This document shows positions 1 to 8,345 of a stretch of DNA of 57,772 bases, one piece after another. The position numbers and the translations under genes were made by a program. The number at the start of each line of letters is the position of its first letter. Positions within the stretch are counted from its first letter, which is position 1. The DNA comes from Lachnospiraceae bacterium (lineage in GTDB: Bacteria > Bacillota > Clostridia > Lachnospirales > Lachnospiraceae). The stretch is from the NCBI GenBank assembly GCA_022766245.1, contig JALEPL010000011.1, positions 1 through 57,772 on the forward strand, written 5' to 3'. The notes under the pieces are model-generated. The model searched no databases. It was not told the origin of the DNA and was given only the letters and a program-made list of their open reading frames with translations.

Positions 1-2
1 AC

Positions 3-95
3 TGCCATGACCCGAAGAGGCGGGAAATAGTCGCACTCACCAAATGCAAAGTCGAAACATCGGACGTAAAAATCCCTACCTTGGGGAAATTTTGA
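3..95 (+). CDS. possible 3' tail of an upstream gene (partial)
   Basis: A frame is open from the left edge of the window to a TGA at 93-95, giving about 30 codons with a basic, plausible C-terminal composition (it ends PTLGKF). No family is recognised. The stop falls inside the first copy of the 77-bp repeat. Chance openness over 90 nt is common, so this is only a candidate. Confidence 0.3.
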   Translation, partial: CHDPKRREIVALTKCKVETSDVKIPTLGKF

Positions 96-242
96 GCACG
101 TATACGAAATGTTGTGTCGTGAATGGAATAGGCGTTTGCCAGTTTGCAAGCCAGTGGTTACGACTATTTTGAGCACGTATACGAAATGTTGTGTCGTGAA
201 TGGAATAGGCGTTTGCCAGTTTGCAAGCCAGTGGTTACGACT
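89..242. repeat. perfect tandem duplication of a 77-bp unit
   Basis: Positions 89-165 and 166-242 are identical base for base and abut with no spacer. Each unit starts ATTTTGAGCACG and ends GGTTACGACT. The unit contains the palindrome CGTATACG. The second copy runs into a hairpin at 237-255. It lies upstream of bioB. No transposase or flanking target duplication is visible, so it looks like recent slippage or unequal crossover rather than an inserted element. An assembly artefact is possible. Confidence 0.9.
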
Positions 243-255
243 CTCTCAGAGTCGT
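237..255. other. 8-bp perfect hairpin upstream of bioB
   Basis: ACGACTCT at 237-244 pairs perfectly with AGAGTCGT at 248-255 around a 3-nt loop. There is no T-run after it, so it is not a classical terminator. The flanks CAGTGGTTAC and GGTAACTG can extend the pairing imperfectly. It may be a leader structure of bioB or the boundary of the duplicated unit. Confidence 0.45.
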
Positions 256-330
256 CGCAGTTGGTAACTGCTAAGAGGAGGATGAGTTTCGCAAACACCT
301 AGATAATGTAAAAGAAAAGAGGTCACATAT

Positions 331-1311
331 ATGAACGCATTAGAACTGGCGCAGGAGATTATAGATGGAAGAAGAATTAGTAGAGAGGATGATCTGAACT
401 TCTTTTTGGAATGTGATTTGGATGAGCTTTGCCGGGGGGCAGACCGTATCCGGGCACATTTTGTGGGAGATAAGGTGGATTTATGCTCCATCATGAACGG
501 GCGAAGCGGACGCTGTCCGGAGGATTGTAAATACTGTGCCCAATCAGCTCATAATCATACCGATTGTGAGGTGTATGATTTCCTTCCGGAGGAGACGATA
601 CTGGAAGCCTGCAAAATGAATGAGCGGGAAGGAGTGGACCGTTTCTCCATCGTGACGGCCGGCAGGACACTGAGTGGAGAGGAATTCGAAAAGGCCATTC
701 ATGCCTATGAGACCATGCATCGGGAGTGCAAGATTGATTTGTGCGCATCCATGGGGTTTTTAGATGAGGAGCAGCTTCATCGCCTTCATGAGGCAGGGGT
801 AAATAGCTATCATCATAATATCGAGACTTCCAGACGGAATTTTCCTAATATCTGTACCACACATACATACGAACAGAAAATCGAAACCTTGAAAAAAGTG
901 AAGGCGGAGGGTATGTGTGTCTGTTCCGGCGGAATCATTGGCATGGGTGAGACCTGGGAGGACCGATTGGATATGGCCATCAGCCTGGCAGAGCTTGGGG
1001 CGGAATCCATTCCGTTGAATGCGCTTATGCCTATAAAAGGAACACCATTACAGGATCTGCCCCAGCTTACAGAACCGGAGATTCTGAGAACGATTGCTTT
1101 TTTCCGGTATATGAATCCCGCAGCAAATATTCGTCTGGCAGCGGGACGCGCATTGCTTACAAATGACGGAGAACTCGCATTTCAGTCCGGGGCATCTGCC
1201 ACCATCACCGGAAATATGCTGACCACTGCAGCCTGCGCAACCATTCGTAGTGACAGGCAGATGCTGGAGCATCTAAACCGTGATGTGACACCGGAGTATT
1301 GGAAGGAATGA
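331..1311 (+). CDS. bioB: biotin synthase
   Basis: Radical-SAM enzyme that inserts sulfur into dethiobiotin, the last step of biotin synthesis in the cytosol. The CxxxCxxC motif that binds the catalytic [4Fe-4S] cluster is at Cys62, Cys66 and Cys69 (RCPEDCKYC). The rest matches BioB in order: YHHNIETS, GGIIGMGE and a late AGRALLTND-like segment. Length 326 aa is normal. The start is preceded by AAGAGG at 317-322. It stands alone: no bioD, bioA or bioF is in the window, so the cell may import or salvage precursors, or have those genes elsewhere. No clear BirA operator (TTGTAAACC-type inverted repeat) was seen upstream. Confidence 0.95.
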   Translation: MNALELAQEIIDGRRISREDDLNFFLECDLDELCRGADRIRAHFVGDKVDLCSIMNGRSGRCPEDCKYCAQSAHNHTDCEVYDFLPEETILEACKMNEREGVDRFSIVTAGRTLSGEEFEKAIHAYETMHRECKIDLCASMGFLDEEQLHRLHEAGVNSYHHNIETSRRNFPNICTTHTYEQKIETLKKVKAEGMCVCSGGIIGMGETWEDRLDMAISLAELGAESIPLNALMPIKGTPLQDLPQLTEPEILRTIAFFRYMNPAANIRLAAGRALLTNDGELAFQSGASATITGNMLTTAACATIRSDRQMLEHLNRDVTPEYWKE

Positions 1312-1322
1312 TGGATGATGCA

Positions 1323-1350
1323 TTTACATTTCTGCTGATTGGCGTATAAT
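1323..1350 (+). promoter_or_regulatory. candidate sigma-A promoter for the 1425 gene
   Basis: TTTACA at 1323-1328 and TATAAT at 1345-1350 are 16 bp apart. Transcription would start near 1357 and place the 1366-1395 hairpin in the 5' leader. Confidence 0.55.
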
Positions 1351-1365
1351 AGTCTTGAATTAACT

Positions 1366-1395
1366 CCCTTTTCGGAAAAGTGTTCCCGAAAAGGG
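1366..1395. repeat. CCCTTTTCGG hairpin, member of a small repeat family
   Basis: CCCTTTTCGG at 1366-1375 pairs perfectly with CCGAAAAGGG at 1386-1395. Related hairpins with the same loop flavour (GGAAA...TGTTCC) occur at 34115-34157 and, weaker, at 26710-26741. It lies between bioB and the next ribosome binding site and could act as a bioB terminator or a leader structure. There is no strong T-run. Confidence 0.6.
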
Positions 1396-1424
1396 CGTAA
1401 ATTAATAAAAAAGGAGTGTGCGCC

Positions 1425-1859
1425 ATGAAGCATTTATTTGAAAACATAGCATCTTACCGGGAAGGCATTGTCACAAACCATGAAGTGAAGCTGAATTGCT
1501 GCAGCTGTATTTTGGACGAGTGTAATATGTTTTCCTATATAGAACTGATATATCAGGACGGAAGCCGCCATTATATCTATGAGGACGAGGAAGGATATCA
1601 GAAATTTGAACATAATTTTGTGAATAACCGATTTACTTCGTTTCATGAGTTTTTTACCACAGAGGAGCTGGCAGTGGAAAAACGCGGCGATCTGTCCTTA
1701 AAATATTATGTAAGAAGAGATCCGGCCGACTACACCATAGCCAATCTGGCAGAGACTTTAAAAGAACTGGCAGACTACCCGAAGACCGCTCCCCGCATGA
1801 CCACCCTGGGTCACTACGACCGCAAGGTGAACTACCACGAGGGTGGTAACATATCGTAA
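1425..1859 (+). CDS. conserved-looking hypothetical protein, 144 aa
   Basis: Not recognised. The ATG at 1425 is chosen because AAGGAG at 1411-1416 sits 8 nt before it; the GTG at 1416 overlaps that site and is unlikely. The protein is soluble and acidic-aromatic, with a Cys-rich patch near residues 20-28 (CCSCILDEC) and many Tyr/Phe. There is no signal peptide or membrane segment. The last 20 residues are rich in His, Gly and Arg. It has its own promoter-like sequence and is followed by a hairpin with a T-run, so it is probably monocistronic. Position before pstS does not by itself suggest a phosphate role. Confidence 0.6.
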   Translation: MKHLFENIASYREGIVTNHEVKLNCCSCILDECNMFSYIELIYQDGSRHYIYEDEEGYQKFEHNFVNNRFTSFHEFFTTEELAVEKRGDLSLKYYVRRDPADYTIANLAETLKELADYPKTAPRMTTLGHYDRKVNYHEGGNIS

Positions 1860-1867
1860 TAAAAGAA

Positions 1868-1922
1868 TTTACAAAAACTTTTCATTCGGAAAACTTCAAA
1901 CTTTACATTGCCGTTTTAGAAT
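1868..1922 (+). promoter_or_regulatory. Pho-box-like array and -10 upstream of pstS
   Basis: TTTACA (1868-1873), TTTTCA (1879-1884) and TTTACA (1902-1907) occur in steps of 11 and 23 bp, that is on an 11-bp helical period with one degenerate position. TAGAAT follows at 1917-1922. PhoP of Bacillus binds TT(A/T)ACA repeats spaced by about 5 nt, so this is a probable PhoP site for phosphate-starvation induction of the pst operon. The same 11+23 spacing and the same TAGAATGC string occur upstream of the response regulator gene. Confidence 0.6.
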
Positions 1923-1956
1923 GCCCCTTGTAGTGATGCAGGAGGCATTTCTTTTT
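1920..1956 (+). terminator. rho-independent terminator between the 1425 gene and pstS
   Basis: AATGCC at 1920-1925 pairs with GGCATT at 1944-1949, followed by TTTCTTTTT to 1956. It probably ends the 1425 transcript. It overlaps the putative pstS -10, so the pstS start site needs mapping. Confidence 0.55.
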
Positions 1957-2058
1957 ACCCGTATCCCCATAACTCTCCCCAGAGTACTCATCCCGGGCAG
2001 AGAAATACTCCTGGTCTATTACAAAGAACAATTCAATTAAGAAAAGAGGAAAAGAATT

Positions 2059-2982
2059 ATGAAGAAAAGATTAGCAAAAGTATTGGCATTGACAGCAGCA
2101 ACAACAATGGCAGTTGCAAGCTTGACCGCATGTGGCAGTGACGCAGCAACAGATGCAACTACAACAGATGCAACGACTGATGAGACTACAGATGAGACCA
2201 CAGATGAGACAGTAGACAACTCTGCAGATGAGGCGAACACAGACTTAAGTGGAAGCATTTCCTTAGCAGGAAGTACATCTATGGAGAAGCTGGCAAACGC
2301 TCTGATGGAGTCTTTCATGGCAAAGTACCCTGATGTTACGGTAACTACTGAGTTTACCGGTTCCAGTGCAGGACTTGAGTCTCTGGCAGCAGGCAGCGTA
2401 GATATCGGAAATGCATCCCGTTCTTTGAGCGATGACGAGAAAGCCGGCGGAGCTGTTGAGAACGTGGTGGCAATCGATGGTATCGCTGTTGTAACTGATT
2501 TGGAGAACACTGTGACAGACGTAACTTCAGAGGATTTGGCAAAAATCTACACAGGTGAGATTACCAACTGGAGTGATTTGGGTGGCTCAGATGAAGCTAT
2601 CGTTGTGATCGGACGTGAGGCTGGTTCCGGTACCAGAGGAGCATTTGAGGAATTACTGGATATCGAGGATAAATGTAACTACGCACAGGAGCTGGATTCC
2701 ACTGGAGCTGTTATGGCAAAGGTAGCAGCAACTCCTGGTTCTATCGGATATGTATCTCTGGATGTATTAGACGGATCTGTTGCACCAATCGCATTAAATG
2801 GTGTAGAGGCTTCTGAGGAGAATATTCTTGCAGGCGAGTATGTACTTTCCCGTCCGTTCGTAATGGCTACCATGGGTGAGATTTCTGAGCAGAATGAGCT
2901 GGTGCAGGCATGGTTTGATTATATTCAGTCTGCAGAAGGACAGGAAGTAATCAAGAAAGTTGGTTTGATTATCCCCCAGTAA
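2059..2982 (+). CDS. pstS: phosphate ABC transporter, phosphate-binding lipoprotein
   Basis: Extracytoplasmic receptor that captures inorganic phosphate for PstCAB. It has a lipoprotein signal peptide with lipobox SLTAC, and the mature protein is anchored through Cys25. A low-complexity Thr/Asp/Glu linker (repeats of TTDETTDE) follows to about residue 60. Then comes the binding fold with AGSTS, TGSSAG, IGNASRSL and the phosphate-loop segment REAGSGTRGAFEEL. Length 307 aa is usual. The start is preceded by AAGAGGAAAAG. It heads the pst operon but is separated from pstC by 163 bp containing two hairpins, which would allow a higher level of pstS than of the membrane genes. Confidence 0.95.
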   Translation: MKKRLAKVLALTAATTMAVASLTACGSDAATDATTTDATTDETTDETTDETVDNSADEANTDLSGSISLAGSTSMEKLANALMESFMAKYPDVTVTTEFTGSSAGLESLAAGSVDIGNASRSLSDDEKAGGAVENVVAIDGIAVVTDLENTVTDVTSEDLAKIYTGEITNWSDLGGSDEAIVVIGREAGSGTRGAFEELLDIEDKCNYAQELDSTGAVMAKVAATPGSIGYVSLDVLDGSVAPIALNGVEASEENILAGEYVLSRPFVMATMGEISEQNELVQAWFDYIQSAEGQEVIKKVGLIIPQ

Positions 2983-2995
2983 TCATAGATGTGCA

Positions 2996-3042
2996 GTAAC
3001 TATTCAGTGGGCACTCGCATTTGCTGCGGGTGCCTGCTGAAT
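2996..3042. repeat. long palindromic element after pstS (GTAACTATTCAGT type)
   Basis: ATTCAG at 3002-3007 pairs with CTGAAT at 3037-3042, with inner GGCAC/GTGCC and CGCA/TGCG pairs. It starts 14 bp after the pstS stop. Nearly the same element follows proS at 38452-38497. There is no T-run. It may be an mRNA-stabilising or attenuating hairpin between pstS and pstC. Confidence 0.7.
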
Positions 3043-3101
3043 GTGTATATTCTACAAGCACAAATTCATTTGTGAAACAAATTTGGCATGGATCTATGCT
3101 C

Positions 3102-3129
3102 ATAACTGTGAAGGGTACTGAGCAGTTAC
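3102..3129. repeat. short intergenic palindrome (27/28-mer family) before pstC
   Basis: ATAACTG...CAGTTAC with core GTGAAGGGTACTGAG. It is 16 bp upstream of the pstC start and just before AACAGGAGAG. Together with the GTAACTATTCAGT end at 2996-3008 it frames a ~134-bp unit with inverted ends. Confidence 0.75.
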
Positions 3130-3145
3130 AAAACAGGAGAGACGT

Positions 3146-4078
3146 ATGGGACAAATTGAGTCTATCATAGGAAATGGAAAAGCAAAATCAGTGGTGGAAT
3201 CCATCGCAAGAGGAATTTTTACAGTGTGTGCGGTGATGGCCATTGTGGCAGTGGCATCCATTACTCTATATATGTTTTTGAAGGGTACACCGGCTTTTGC
3301 GAAGGTCGGCGTATTCAATATTTTATTTGGGACCGATTGGAAACCAACGGCAAGTGAACCTGCCTACGGTATCCTTTTTATAATCCTCACCTCAATCGTA
3401 GGAACCTCATTAGCCATCATATTGGGCGTTCCAATCGGATTACTTACAGCGGTATTTTTAACAGAAGTATCGGAAAAACATTTGTCGGCAGTGGTACAGC
3501 CGGCAGTGGAATTGCTGGCAGCGATTCCCTCCGTAATCTATGGTCTGCTGGGAGCGATGCTTCTGAATCCGCTTTTGTTTAAGTTGGAAAAAATGGTGTT
3601 TCAAGGGTCATCGACCCATCAGTTCACCGGTGGAGCCAATCTTTTGTCCGCAGTGATTGTACTGGCAATTATGATTTTGCCCACGGTGATCAATATGAGT
3701 GTGTCCGCAATTAAGGCGGTGCCCGTGCAGCTTCGCTCTGCATCACTGGCATTGGGCGCTACTAAAATTCAAACTATTTTTAAGGTAACCATTCCTGCTG
3801 CCAAGTCCGGTATTATCACCGGAATCGTGCTGGGAATCGGTCGTGCATTGGGAGAGGCCATGGCCATTAATATGGTGGCTGGAGGTTCGGTCAATATGCC
3901 GCTTCCGTTCAATTCCGTTCGATTCCTTACCACACAGCTGGTAAGTGAAATGTCCTACTCAGAGGGATTGCATCGACAGGTGCTTTTCTCCGTGGGATTG
4001 GTACTGTTTGTGTTTATCATGGCCATTAACCTGATTATAATGCGCATAGAAAAAAAAGGAGAGCAGGCAGATGAGTAG
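3146..4078 (+). CDS. pstC: phosphate ABC transporter permease PstC
   Basis: Inner-membrane permease of the high-affinity phosphate importer. It is predicted to have six membrane segments. The EAA loop contact motif is visible as LGATKIQTIFKVTIPAAKSG near residues 208-227, and GRALGEAMA follows. Length 310 aa is normal. GGAGAGACGT precedes the ATG. The last 8 bp overlap pstA, which fits translational coupling and a heterodimeric PstC-PstA channel. Confidence 0.95.
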   Translation: MGQIESIIGNGKAKSVVESIARGIFTVCAVMAIVAVASITLYMFLKGTPAFAKVGVFNILFGTDWKPTASEPAYGILFIILTSIVGTSLAIILGVPIGLLTAVFLTEVSEKHLSAVVQPAVELLAAIPSVIYGLLGAMLLNPLLFKLEKMVFQGSSTHQFTGGANLLSAVIVLAIMILPTVINMSVSAIKAVPVQLRSASLALGATKIQTIFKVTIPAAKSGIITGIVLGIGRALGEAMAINMVAGGSVNMPLPFNSVRFLTTQLVSEMSYSEGLHRQVLFSVGLVLFVFIMAINLIIMRIEKKGEQADE

Positions 4079-4958
4079 AGAAGAAGGAATGATGAGCATT
4101 AACCAGAAACATTATCGGGTTGCTGACATCTTAATGTATATTGCAATTTATATCTGCGCCACTTTTTCCGTGTTGCTTTTGGCGGGCATCATCATCTATG
4201 TGGTGGCAAAGGGATTTCGCATGATTAGTTGGGATTTCCTGACAGGAGTTACTTCCGTATTGAATGGTACGGTGGGTATTGCGGGAAATATTGTGAACAC
4301 TTTGTACATTATCATTATCACTATGTTGATTGCCACACCGATTGGTGTGGGTGCAGCGGTTTATCTGAATGAGTATGCCAAGCCGGGAAAACTGGTGAAC
4401 GTCATTGAATTCGCCACAGAGACGCTGGCAGGTATTCCCTCCATTATATTTGGTTTGTTTGGAATGATGTTTTTTGGACAGACATTTAAGTTGAAATACA
4501 GTATTCTTACCGGATCATTTACCCTGGTATTGATGGTTTTGCCGCTGATTATTCGAAACACCCAGGAGGCATTAAAAACTGTGCCGGACAGTTACCGGAC
4601 GGGAGCTATTGGATTGGGAACAGGAAAATGGCATATGATACGGACGATTCTTCTTCCCTCTGCCATGCCGGGAATCATCACTGGAGTGATACTGGCCATC
4701 GGTCGTATCGTGGGTGAGTCGGCAGCACTTTTGTTTACCGCGGGAAGTGCGCATATTCTTCCCAAGGGATTCGACGATATCCTGTCGAAGACGCTGGAGT
4801 CCGGCGGAACGCTGACCATTCAGCTATACTTAAGCGCCAGCAAGGGAGAGTTTGATGTGGCATTCGGTATTGCACTGGTGCTGCTCATTATCGTACTTTT
4901 GATCAATTTTGCAACCAAATGGCTGTCAAAGAAATTTGATGTAAGCCGCATTGAGTAA
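4071..4958 (+). CDS. pstA: phosphate ABC transporter permease PstA
   Basis: Second permease of the Pst importer. It has six predicted membrane segments and the motifs LAGIPSIIFGLFG and LGTGKWHMIRTILLPSAMPG (EAA loop, contact with PstB), then GRIVGESAAL. Length is 295 aa. The ATG at 4071 overlaps the pstC end by 8 bp and follows AAAGGAGAGCAGGC. A downstream ATG at 4089 (MMSINQKHY) is possible; the first one is kept because its spacing from GGAG is better. It is followed after 26 bp by pstB. Confidence 0.95.
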   Translation: MSREEGMMSINQKHYRVADILMYIAIYICATFSVLLLAGIIIYVVAKGFRMISWDFLTGVTSVLNGTVGIAGNIVNTLYIIIITMLIATPIGVGAAVYLNEYAKPGKLVNVIEFATETLAGIPSIIFGLFGMMFFGQTFKLKYSILTGSFTLVLMVLPLIIRNTQEALKTVPDSYRTGAIGLGTGKWHMIRTILLPSAMPGIITGVILAIGRIVGESAALLFTAGSAHILPKGFDDILSKTLESGGTLTIQLYLSASKGEFDVAFGIALVLLIIVLLINFATKWLSKKFDVSRIE

Positions 4959-4984
4959 TTACATTGAGTTGAGGAGAAACGAAT

Positions 4985-5746
4985 ATGGACAATAACGTCA
5001 AGATTAGCGTGAGAGATCTGAATCTGTATTACGGGGATAATCATGCGCTAAAAAATGTAAGTATGGATATCCGCAAAAATGCGGTTACTGCATTCATCGG
5101 TCCTTCCGGATGTGGAAAATCCACGTTTTTAAAAATCTTAAACCGCATGAATGATCTGGTGGATTGCGTGCGTATCGAGGGAAAAGTGGAGCTGGATGGT
5201 GAGGATATCTACGGAGAAGGAGTGGATACCACTTTGCTCCGAAAGAAAATTGGAATGGTGTTCCAGCAGCCGAATCCATTTCCCATGAGCATATACGATA
5301 ACATTGCTTATGGTCCCAGAGTACACGGCATTAAGGATAAACACAGACTGGATCAGATTGTGGAGGAGAGTCTGAAGGGCGCAGCTATTTTTGAGGAGGT
5401 GAAAGACCGACTTCGAAAATCTGCATTGGGACTTTCCGGTGGACAGCAGCAGCGTATCTGTATTGCCAGAGCGTTGGCGGTTCAGCCGGATGTAATCTTG
5501 ATGGATGAGCCTACTTCCGCACTGGATCCGATTTCTACGGCAAAGATAGAGGAACTGATGGAAGACCTGAAGAAAAAATATACGGTAGTTGTGGTGACAC
5601 ATAACATGCAGCAGGCAGTGCGTGTGTCAGATGATACAGCATTTTTCCTGGTGGGTGAGATGGTGGAGTTTGGCAATACGAAAAACATTTTTTCCTATCC
5701 GCAGGATAAACGTACCGAAGATTATATTACAGGGAGGTTTGGTTGA
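4985..5746 (+). CDS. pstB: phosphate ABC transporter ATP-binding protein
   Basis: Cytoplasmic ATPase that powers phosphate import. Walker A is GPSGCGKST, the Q-loop is in [11 protein letters not shown] (typical of PstB), the signature is LSGGQQQR, Walker B is [12 protein letters not shown] and the switch His is in VVVTHNM. Length 253 aa is normal. The start is preceded by GAGGAGAAACGAAT. Its TGA stop (5744-5746) shares its last base with the phoU ATG, so the two are coupled. Confidence 0.97.
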   Translation: MDNNVKISVRDLNLYYGDNHALKNVSMDIRKNAVTAFIGPSGCGKSTFLKILNRMNDLVDCVRIEGKVELDGEDIYGEGVDTTLLRKKIGMVFQQPNPFPMSIYDNIAYGPRVHGIKDKHRLDQIVEESLKGAAIFEEVKDRLRKSALGLSGGQQQRICIARALAVQPDVILMDEPTSALDPISTAKIEELMEDLKKKYTVVVVTHNMQQAVRVSDDTAFFLVGEMVEFGNTKNIFSYPQDKRTEDYITGRFG

Positions 5747-6405
5747 TGCGTACAAAATTCGACGAGCAGTTAAAGCAGCTTAATGATGAAATGATGCAGA
5801 TGGGATTTATGATTCAGGATTCCATCCAAAAGGCCATTGAATCCTTGGTAAGACAGGATGTGGAACTGGCCAAAACGATTATTGAGGGAGACATGCAGGT
5901 AGATCGGGAGCAGAAACGAATAGAGGATATCTGCTTTAATCTTTTGATGCAGCAGCAGCCGGTGGCAAGAGATCTTCGTACCATTTCCGCTGCCATGAAG
6001 ATGGTGACGGATATGGAGCGTATTGGAGATCATGCAGCAGATATCTGTGAGATGACCATCATGATGTCGGATGCCCCCTATACCTTCAACTTAGATCATA
6101 TCAATAAAATGGCATCTGAGACTATGCTCATGCTGATGCGCAGTATTGAGGCGTATGTGAAAAAGGACATTGAGGCTGCTCAGAGCGTGATTGCCCATGA
6201 TGATGTGGTGGATGAGCTTTTTGATCAGGTAAAAAAAGACCTGATTCAGATGGTTCAAAGCGACCCGAAGAGTGGTGAACAGGCTACCGATATGTTGATG
6301 GTAGCTAAATACTTTGAACGAATTGGTGATCATGCCACCAACATCGGAGAGTGGGTGATTTTCTCATTGGACAGCCAGGGAAAGCTGTCTCCCTTTAGAC
6401 GGTAA
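5746..6405 (+). CDS. phoU: phosphate signalling complex protein PhoU
   Basis: Negative modulator of the Pst transporter and PhoR signalling. It is a peripheral protein of two three-helix bundles. Both PhoU repeats are seen, each with an ERIGDHA motif (about residues 89-95 and 189-195). Length 219 aa. The ATG at 5746 is used because AGGGAGG at 5730-5736 is well spaced; a TTG at 5743 inside pstB is less likely. It ends only 5 bp from the end of the convergent GGDEF gene, with no terminator between them. Confidence 0.95.
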   Translation: MRTKFDEQLKQLNDEMMQMGFMIQDSIQKAIESLVRQDVELAKTIIEGDMQVDREQKRIEDICFNLLMQQQPVARDLRTISAAMKMVTDMERIGDHAADICEMTIMMSDAPYTFNLDHINKMASETMLMLMRSIEAYVKKDIEAAQSVIAHDDVVDELFDQVKKDLIQMVQSDPKSGEQATDMLMVAKYFERIGDHATNIGEWVIFSLDSQGKLSPFRR

Positions 6406-6410
6406 GTCGC

Positions 6411-8264
6411 TTAGGATTTTCTTTTTTTGGCAGCTTTTATACGATACATATCCTGATCTGCCAAACGCAGGTATTCATCAATTTTTTTGTCGGAATGGGG
6501 GTTGGTTACGGCAATCCCCATACTGATACTAATGCCATCTGCCATTAGAGATGCTGTTACGTTGTCTCTGAACGTAAGAATTTCTTTTTCGTCGTTACAG
6601 GGAAAAAATACAATAAACTCATCTCCGCCAAAACGATAGACATATCCATGTTCCGGGCAATGGGATGAAAGTGCCCCGGCAATTTGCTTGAGAATACAGT
6701 CTCCCCTTTCGTGTCCGTAAGTGTCGTTAATCTTTTTGAAATAATCAGCATCTGAAAAAGCAATGGCACATTTTTGCCCGATTTCGCAGAAGCGCTGATA
6801 TTCAGGTTCAATCATTTCTGTATATGCGATACGATTATAAAGACCAGTCAACTGATCTCTGTTATAAATATCCATTAGGCGTTTGTTGGCGTGTTGTAAC
6901 TGGATCTTTTTATACATATTTTCCATGGTTTTCGTCATGGCGCTATGAATATCGTAAAAATATGGATTATCATACAAAAAACGTCCATTTTTCAAAATGC
7001 TAAATCCGATTGCACGCTCTCCAAAATGGATTGGTGAAAACATATAGGCATTTCCGCATGCTGTAGCCTCTAGGTAGGAGAACAGCTCTTGTGGGTCTTT
7101 TATATCAAGCAGCTGGTTGTTTACGCAGGCGTATGCCACCTCCATATGGTCAAAGTTATAACCGGTGACGGGGAATAGAGACTCATCTCCGCCGCCATAG
7201 AGACGTTTATCCAATACAACACAAAATCCGTCGCATTCCAGATTCGTAAAATAATTACCAACATAATGTAAAAGTTCATTATATCCCGTGCATTGTGTCA
7301 TTCTCGTTTCCAGAGTCTCTAAAGCCTCTTCGTTTTTTAATTTATAGACCTCTCCAATCATTCGATTGCTAATTTCTTTTCTGTAATTTAAAAGTCCGCT
7401 GTTCGGGCAACCGCAGCTTTCTGTGAAAATACAGGAAGAAGGAATAAAATGTCTGCGGGAGATCTCATTGCCACGCCATACATTCATTAGTATGTTCATA
7501 CACTTACTTCCGATGGATTCACGCCTGTGACTGACGGTGGTGATCTGAGGATCAAAATAGAGCGCTTTATCCAGATTGTCAAATCCGGTCACCAGAAAAT
7601 CATCGGGGACGGAGTAGCCATGCTGTTGTGCCGTATAGCAGAGCCCTGTCGCGATATTATCGTTGGCACATACAAAAACATCGGGAAGTGGCAGATTGTT
7701 TTCCATAACAGAATGAAAATAGTTAATACCTGTATCAAAATCAAAATCGCCGTACCAGATAGGATTTTCTTTTTCGGACAATCCCAATTTGGCAAGACTT
7801 TCCAAATATGCTTCCGTGCGAAGGGAATTTTCAAAATTACCGACAGGGCCACCGGCAAAAACAAAATGGCGGCAGCCATGCACCTTATATAAGTGTTCCA
7901 TTAATTCACAAATGCTTCGTTTGTTGTCGACGCCGGCATAGTAAAAATCTTCAATGTCAGAAGCAATGCTGACAACGGGGACGGAGCTTTTTCTTAAGAG
8001 ATTTACGACGCTATTGAAACGCATAGGGTCTGTGATATTAATGCAGTCCATAATAATCCCGTCAAATGTTGTAAGATCAGGGAGATTATAAATATTGTAT
8101 TCACCTGTATTGTGACGTTCATCTGTGCTCCAGTTGCCGTTGCAGTTATATTGGTAAAGGCATATTTCTTCCTCGGAAGAGTTGATATAGTCCATAATGC
8201 CGGCAACCCAGGCATAGGTAATTAATCGTTTCCAGCCATCAGAAATCATTGCTACTTTTTTCAT
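6411..8264 (-). CDS. diguanylate cyclase with LacI/periplasmic-binding-protein-like sensor domain
   Basis: Predicted to make cyclic di-GMP. Residues 1-290 resemble the ligand-binding region of LacI/GalR regulators (Peripla_BP_3 fold: FDGIIMDC, VPVVSIASD, HFVFAGGP, VTGFDNLDKALYFDPQITTV) but there is no helix-turn-helix and no signal peptide, so it should sense a ligand in the cytoplasm. A middle region of about 140 aa follows. The C-terminal GGDEF domain has RDQLTGLYNR, FSDADYFKKIND and the intact motif RFGGDEF. The ATG at 8264 is chosen over a GTG at 8270 because GGAG lies 8 nt upstream of it. It is convergent with phoU and divergent from the PhoP/PhoR genes, which hints at a link between phosphate state and c-di-GMP; that link is inference. 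Confidence 0.85.
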   Translation of the reverse strand: MKKVAMISDGWKRLITYAWVAGIMDYINSSEEEICLYQYNCNGNWSTDERHNTGEYNIYNLPDLTTFDGIIMDCINITDPMRFNSVVNLLRKSSVPVVSIASDIEDFYYAGVDNKRSICELMEHLYKVHGCRHFVFAGGPVGNFENSLRTEAYLESLAKLGLSEKENPIWYGDFDFDTGINYFHSVMENNLPLPDVFVCANDNIATGLCYTAQQHGYSVPDDFLVTGFDNLDKALYFDPQITTVSHRRESIGSKCMNILMNVWRGNEISRRHFIPSSCIFTESCGCPNSGLLNYRKEISNRMIGEVYKLKNEEALETLETRMTQCTGYNELLHYVGNYFTNLECDGFCVVLDKRLYGGGDESLFPVTGYNFDHMEVAYACVNNQLLDIKDPQELFSYLEATACGNAYMFSPIHFGERAIGFSILKNGRFLYDNPYFYDIHSAMTKTMENMYKKIQLQHANKRLMDIYNRDQLTGLYNRIAYTEMIEPEYQRFCEIGQKCAIAFSDADYFKKINDTYGHERGDCILKQIAGALSSHCPEHGYVYRFGGDEFIVFFPCNDEKEILTFRDNVTASLMADGISISMGIAVTNPHSDKKIDEYLRLADQDMYRIKAAKKRKS

Positions 8265-8315
8265 ATACACATCTCCATGTTAGACAGAAGTCGGGAATTC
8301 ATAATAGATGCAAAT

Positions 8316-8345
8316 ATTATAACCTAACACATTATTGGTAAGCAA
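8316..8345 (-). promoter_or_regulatory. sigma-A promoter of the GGDEF gene
   Basis: On the minus strand TTGCTT (8345-8340) and TATAAT (8321-8316) are 18 bp apart. They lie 52 bp upstream of the ATG at 8264. Confidence 0.6.

Noticed and set aside
282-302. six-codon leader peptide (MSFANT) before bioB
   Set aside because: The AGGAGG is directly adjacent to the ATG with no spacer, so initiation is unlikely.
89-330. BirA operator or biotin-related leader
   Set aside because: No TTGTAAACC-N-GGTTTACAA-type inverted repeat; the GGTTAC/GTAAC pair belongs to the local hairpin.
1843-2040. 65-codon frame between the 1425 gene and pstS
   Set aside because: It runs through the Pho-box array and the terminator; no ribosome site. 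Better explained as regulatory DNA.
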